64,000 nucleotides of DNA from Paulownia fortunei (taxonomy: Eukaryota > Streptophyta > Magnoliopsida > Lamiales > Paulowniaceae): positions 10,070,071 to 10,134,070 of the forward strand of contig CM033118.1 in NCBI GenBank assembly GCA_019321725.1, written 5' to 3'. Position 1 is the first letter of the stretch. Every line of letters begins with the position of its first letter. A program made the translations under genes and the position numbers. Below the pieces are notes generated by a model. The model saw nothing but the letters and a program-made list of their open reading frames with translations, did no database searches and had not been told where the DNA came from. Of the stretch, positions 59,097 to 64,000 are shown in pieces.

Positions 59097-60579
59097 ATGA
59101 ATTCAAATTATTCTGGAATTATGCACCAAATGATCAATGCAAATAACTTTGAACTAAAGCCAACCCTCATCAGCATAGTGCAACAAAATCAGTTTTGGGA
59201 AAGTGTATTAGATTATCCAAATGCTCACTTAGCCATATTTTTGGAGACATACAACACGACCAAAATGAATAGGGTGTCAGATGAACATATCAAACTTGAT
59301 TTATTTCCATTCTCTCTCAAAGACAAGACAATGTTATGGCTATAATCATTTACATCGAAAAGCATCGCCAATCAGAATAATCTTACTCAGAAATTTCTTA
59401 CCAAGATCTTCCTACCTAGTGAGACTCTTCAGTTGAAAAGTGAGATAGCATAGTTCAGGTATGCAGAGTTTGAATTGTTGTGTGGGGTATGGGAATGAAT
59501 CAAGGATCTTTTGAGGATATGCCCACAACATGGTTACGAGGATTGGCAACAAGTTCAGCATTTCAACAATAGGTTGAAGGGTCAGACGAAGACAATCATT
59601 AATGTTGTAGCTGATGGTATATTGATTTCTAAAACTGCGAGTGATGCTAATTTGTTACCTGAGGAGAGGGCAACAACTACCAATAGCCTTCTAAAAGATC
59701 ATTTATTAAGAATATAGCTAGGGTTCTTGAGTTAGATCCACAGACTGCACTTGTTGCACAAGTCACTGTACTATCAAATCAATTCGCAGCATGGACTACT
59801 ACTGGGGCTCCTCAAGGAGTAGATACTACAACACCTACTAGCATGCCATTCATTGTACCTGAAGCCATTGAGCAAGTAAACTTTGTGAACAATCGAAACT
59901 TCAACTATGAGGGCAATCAATTGCCAAATCACTACCATCCAGGGCTTTACAACTATGAGAATCTATCTTATAGAAACAATAGGAATGTGCTCAACCTCCT
60001 CCGAGCTATAACAATACATTAAGTTCTAATACTCTTAAGGCTGAAAAAAATCCATCCTTGGAAGATGTGCTTAACACTTTTATTGTTAAGATAAGAGCCA
60101 GGTTTAATTGGGATAAGGCTAAGCTTGACAATATTGAGACTCAGTTTGGGCAGTTATCATCTATAGTGGGAGACCAAATGAAATCTCTGGAGACCCAAAT
60201 AAGATAGTTGGCTGCATTAGTGAATGCACAACAAAAAAAGGGGAATTTTATGAGTAACACTAAGGTCAATCCTTAGGAGCATTACAAGGCGATACAACAT
60301 AGGATGGTACTGAGATCAAGAGCCCATAATTGAAAAAATCCATAACAATTGGCTTAAAACTCACACATCCATCCAAGATCAAGAGATGGAGCAGTCAGAA
60401 GAAGAGAATATTTAGAAAGGCGAACAAATAAGGGCTAAGAAGCCTAAATCTACTTCTAACCTTAAATTTTTTTCTAATTTTAATGCCCTCCTCATATTTC
60501 CTCAAAGATCCCAAAATAAAAAGTTAGATGCTCATTTTGCTAAACATTTGGAAATTGATGAATGTTTAAAAACATACAA
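59097..60579 (+). pseudogene. Gypsy gag remnant, element C
   Basis: From about 59130 the frame has ANNFELKPTLISIVQQNQFW, YPNAHLAIFLE, IKLDLFPFSLKDKTMLWL, LTQKFLTKIFLPSETLQLK and (59511-59717) RICPQHGYEDWQQVQHFNN, the gag domain in full order. Later 59880-60000 has NYEGNQLPNHYHPGLYNYEN. It ends with LDAHFAKHLEIDECLKTYN-like residues at about 60560-60580, the start of protease. In-frame stops lie at about 59345, 59450, 59497 and 60205. Confidence 0.85.
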
Positions 60580-62193
60580 TTAGTTAGTATTTATATAATT
60601 ATTTTCACTTTCAAACTATTATAGAACTCTCAATTAAAAGATTTTCGTATTTTAGGAATGAAATAGGAAATCAACATAAATCAGATTAAGAAGCTTTTTT
60701 TTATGCAGGTTTACAAAAACTCGCATAACTTTTGATATTGAAATAGTTTTGGATTAATTCTTAAGGCTAAGGATTGATAAATCATTCATCTACAAGTCAT
60801 ACAGACCTTGTAGCCCATACTAAATGTGCAAGGATAAAAAATTATATTATAAGTGCTTATACAAAATGGATCACTAAAAATTCAGATCATAGTTGAGCCC
60901 AATATTGACCTATTTTACCAATGGGCCATATTTCTTAAACCAAAATTGATGTTAGGCTGAGATTTGGATATGTTACACAGGAGAGGTAGAAAAATAAGTT
61001 TGCTGAAGGCAAGATGTTTGAAAATATGTCAAAATGGTCAAGAAACATGTTGTAATGCGTTGTTGATGTTGTATGATGACTCTAAAACATGATCACGTAA
61101 TTTGATCATATCTCCCTCACCTTGAAGCCAAAATTGACAAATGACACATGGAAATCTATCAACAAAGAAATATATACAACTTTAATTTTTTTACCTATCA
61201 TCATAATCTGGCTATATCTGGCCTGAAAATTCAAACCAATCCGGTAGATAAAAGTTTGTCAAATGAGGGTATAAATTTTTGTATAACAATTTATCAACTA
61301 TTGACCAACAAGCATACTACTTGATTGTTAAATTCCTTCGTTATATTTCTGGCCTTTAGCATACTCCAAGTACTATAAATAAGTCATATATCAAGTTTGT
61401 AAGAGAAGAGGATAAAAAGGTTTTAATGTTGTTTTTCTTTGGACTAAGTTTTTTTTAGTAGTAATAAACTGTCTTCTCTAATTTCTCTTCTATATCTAGT
61501 CTTCTCTACTTTCATTATGTCTTTCTAAATTTCAAATGACTGAGGAGAAAGTGTGAACTTGTTGATGGAGGAAGAGAAACGATTATAAAGATACATAATA
61601 TTTAAGTGTGTTATCTTATTTTTTTAATTTATGATTAAACCCTCCTTATTTAGTGGCGGTTATTTATTTATGTATTATTAATAACACAACAATTGTTTAT
61701 GTCCATTTAACTTAATGTTTGGTTCTACTATATCAACTGCTAACATGGAACCTTGATTTGTTGTGGACAAAAGTGTGCATAAATACTTGATCTTATAAAC
61801 AAGTGTTGGCGTTAAAAGATAATTGACATATAGTAAGACAATAATATGATCATATAAATGCATGATCTATATGATAACATCTTCTCATTGGATCCTTTGT
61901 TGTGTATGAATTCCAATAGTGGTATTTAAAAAGAGTTAAAAAGAATAATAAACAATCATTCCTCTATCCAAACCTTAAGAGTGGATCCTTAATCCTCAAT
62001 ACTTTTATTACTTTGATTTCTTAATTATAACACAAATATCTTTCTTGATAATCTAAATCAATTATAGACACCCTCTCAAGAAATATAATCCCAAAAACTT
62101 CAAACAACTTTCCTATGAATCGATCTCGAATTCATGAGAAATTTATTACTTGAGATAACTTGCACTTGGGATTGCAACCTTAAAGTTGTAGCA
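60580..62193 (+). repeat. LTR of gypsy element D
   Basis: The start is set by the break in element C and a weak match to the start of LTR A (TTAGTTAGTATTTATATAATT). The end (GTTGTAGCA) is 7 bases before the PBS. The start may be off by several bases. Confidence 0.55.
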
Positions 62194-62199
62194 AGTTTT

Positions 62200-62217
62200 T
62201 GATGTCGTTGCTAGACA
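62200..62217 (+). other. Primer-binding site, element D (degenerate)
   Basis: Reads TGATGTCGTTGCTAGACA, 11 of 18 matches to the tRNA-Asp type site, preceded by the AAGTTTT spacer that goes with such sites. Confidence 0.65.
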
Positions 62218-62429
62218 AGACAAAGTAAGTTTTTAGGCTTGTAAATATTTCTTCTTTGTAAATATTGTGTATTTGTATTTTTTATGCTTATATGGTCATA
62301 TGATATTGTAGTTATAATTTTCATTGTTTAGTTAGAAATAATTCAGAAACTTTATTTAAAATTTTATTTGAGTCACCTCCACACACATCCATCATGGCTG
62401 AAAATAAAAGCATCTTGGACAAAAATAAG

Positions 62430-63899
62430 AATCAGCAAGTATGTATAATGCATTATTGCTTGCAACCTCCTCGAAATTCTTCTCCTTCTTATTTCATTTT
62501 TTCTCTTAATGTAAATAACATTTGATTCAAGTCAAGTATGACCCTTTTAATTTCTAATTTCCATAGTTTAGACTTTGAAAACTCTTACTTGCATTTGAAA
62601 GATTTTGAAGTATGCGTTACTTTTGATGATCAAACTTGTACAAATAAAATTATTAAGCTCAAATTATTTCTTTTTTTCTTTAAAAGATTAAGCAAAAACT
62701 TGACTTAACTCTTTAAAACCTAGGTCAATTAGCACTTGGCAAGAAATGCAAGCTGAATTTTTGAAAAAGTTTTTTCCAACTCATAAAACTACTGCTTTGA
62801 AAAGACAAATTCAAAAGTTTTCTCAAAATCCTAATGAAGTTTTCTTTCAATGTTGGGAAAGATTTAAAGATTTGTTGAATTCATGCCCACATCATGATTT
62901 TAAAAAATGGCACATAATTAGTTTTTTTTATAACGGTTTAACTCCTGAAATGAAATAATTTATCGAAATAATGTGTAATAGTGAGTTTTATAAAGAACCA
63001 AATGAAGCCCTAGAATATCTAGATCAGTAGGTGAAAAACTCTCAATCATAGCATAGTGTTAATTCTTTTGAAGGTTATATCAAATCTAATCTTGCTAATA
63101 GTAATAAAATAAAGTATTGCCTTAGTTAAGATAATGATCTAAAGGCTAGGATTGGTAGTTTAACTAGAAAAGTCGAGGCTATAGAAATTTGAAAAGTAAA
63201 CAAAATCAGATTTGTGAAAGATGAAGAAATTTGTAGCATTTGTGAACTTATGGGGCACTCCATCAATGAATGTCTGAACATTCTAGTAAAAACAAATGTT
63301 ATGGACATATTCAAAAAACCTTTCATTCTCTATATTTAAAAACTTACAATCCACAATAGAGGAATTACTCCAATTTTAGTTGAGAGATGATAACTGTACC
63401 CTACCACTATATTGACAAAATCCACCAAACTTTTCTTCTTATCCAGCTCAACATTCAAAAATTCATTGAGGATATTTTGCAAGCATTTATGCATAAATAA
63501 ACAAACATCAATAATCAAACTTCACAAGCCATCAATGAGATCAAAAACACACTTTCAACACTAATCGCCTCTTTGCGCACTCATGGAAAAGGTAAGTTTC
63601 CTACTGAACTTCAACCTAATCCTTCCACTCAGTATCATGTTTCTTCTTTAGGTGAAAATTCAGTCAAGAAGGCTAATTTGGTCAAAACACTTTATAGTGG
63701 AAAAGTTGTTTACAAGACTATTCATCCTAAGAAGAAAGTTTCTAATCCACTTTCAAGAATGAAGAATGAAAATAGTGTTGATAATGAAGATAAGTTTAAT
63801 GAATGTAAGTTTGAAAATGAAGAAAAAGAAAAATATTCACTTCAGCTCCCTTCCTTCACAACCAACTCAAAAATTGGACTCAAATTTTCGAATCTTTGA
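62430..63899 (+). pseudogene. Gypsy gag, element D
   Basis: Weak N-terminal traces (NFHSLDFENSYLHLKDFEV, about 62555-62620) lead into an intact 70-residue stretch (62746-62958) with MQAEFLKKFFPTHKTTALKR and CWERFKDLLNSCPHHDFKKW. A CCHC zinc knuckle CSICELMGHSINEC lies at 63232-63273. The gag tail (63573-63899) is Lys- and Glu-rich and ends in LPSFTTNSKIGLKFSNL. In-frame stops lie near 62524, 62705, 62956, 63030 and 63190. Confidence 0.85.
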
Positions 63900-64000
63900 A
63901 CTTTTTAAACAAGTCAAGATTACTATTCCATTGTTAGATATAATCAAACAAGTTCCATCTTATACCAAATTTTTGAAAGGTTTGTGTACAATCAAAAGAA
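63895..64000 (+). pseudogene. Start of gypsy protease leader, element D (cut by window end)
   Basis: After a stop at 63897 the reading LFKQVKITIPLLDIIKQVPS followed by YTKFLKGLCTIKR matches the conserved leader of gypsy protease, continuing beyond position 64000. Confidence 0.8.

Larger units (their letters stand above)
58450..60579 (+). mobile_element. Ty3/gypsy element C, truncated (LTR end, PBS, gag)
   Basis: The end of an LTR (about 58450-58776) carries the phrase TCAATCCTTGTGGAGACGAT and GATACTCTACC, very typical of the inner end of this gypsy group. It is followed by the PBS and a gag gene. The element is cut at about 60579, at the start of protease, by the LTR of element D. The outer part of its LTR is absent or unrecognisable, since the Transposase_28-like remnant lies directly upstream. 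Confidence 0.7.
60580..64000 (+). mobile_element. Ty3/gypsy element D, partial (LTR, PBS, gag, start of protease)
   Basis: LTR (60580-62193), PBS, gag with CCHC knuckle and the first part of protease, running off the window at 64000. The plus-strand order is the mirror of element A. The LTR begins where element C stops, and is about as long (1.6 kb) as LTRs A and B. Confidence 0.75.

Overview
The window is nuclear DNA of a flowering plant, most likely a eudicot. It is strongly AT-rich and gene-poor, with one multi-exon gene with GT-AG introns among Ty3/gypsy, Ty1/copia, CACTA and hAT elements of plant type. No bacterial operon, CRISPR array, rRNA or tRNA gene was seen. Species cannot be read from the sequence.

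Layout. 1-7224: two diverged Ty3/gypsy fragments on the minus strand (A and B), each with LTR, Asp-tRNA-type primer-binding site, gag and protease remnants; A's LTR starts inside B's protease. 7225-8834: decayed LTR-like sequence. 8835-17500: decayed copia elements on the minus strand; element Y (LTR, gag zinc knuckle, integrase, reverse transcriptase, RNase H, polypurine tract, truncated 3' LTR) begins inside the pol of an older element X, and a 0.8 kb hAT-type non-autonomous element with an 8-bp target duplication sits in Y's leader. 17500-22950: very AT-rich DNA with two small tandem repeats. 22954-30576: a complete-ended CACTA (En/Spm) transposon with an exact ATT/ATT target duplication, terminal inverted repeats, arrays of a TTAGCGACGA-type subterminal motif, a broken TNP2-type transposase and a broken second ORF. 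30580-33207: intergenic.

33208-53598 (minus strand): the only apparently intact host gene, an STK16-family serine/threonine kinase in six exons (342 residues), whose exons join in frame without a stop. It occupies 20.4 kb because its introns are large and carry insertions. Intron 2 (about 11 kb) holds a 4.3 kb copia element (39694-43981, LTRs about 96% alike) and a second pair of LTR-like repeats (44453-47195), both in the same orientation as the gene. Intron 5 holds a protein-like fossil that I could not identify; intron 1 holds a probable solo LTR and a 145-bp tandem duplication.

53.8-56.0 kb is gene-free. 56.1-57.9 kb is a broken plus-strand gene of the plant 'putative gypsy type transposon' (Transposase_28-like) family. 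58.45-64.0 kb contains two further gypsy fragments on the plus strand (C, then D), with D's LTR starting at the point where C's gag/protease stops, mirroring A/B at the other end.

The kinase is the only host function visible. Everything else is layered transposable-element history, whose order of insertion can be partly reconstructed. No clearly new biological system was found; the best leads are the unidentified fossil in intron 5, the sense-oriented LTRs inside the kinase gene, and the repeated pattern of LTR-gag modules cut within or near protease.
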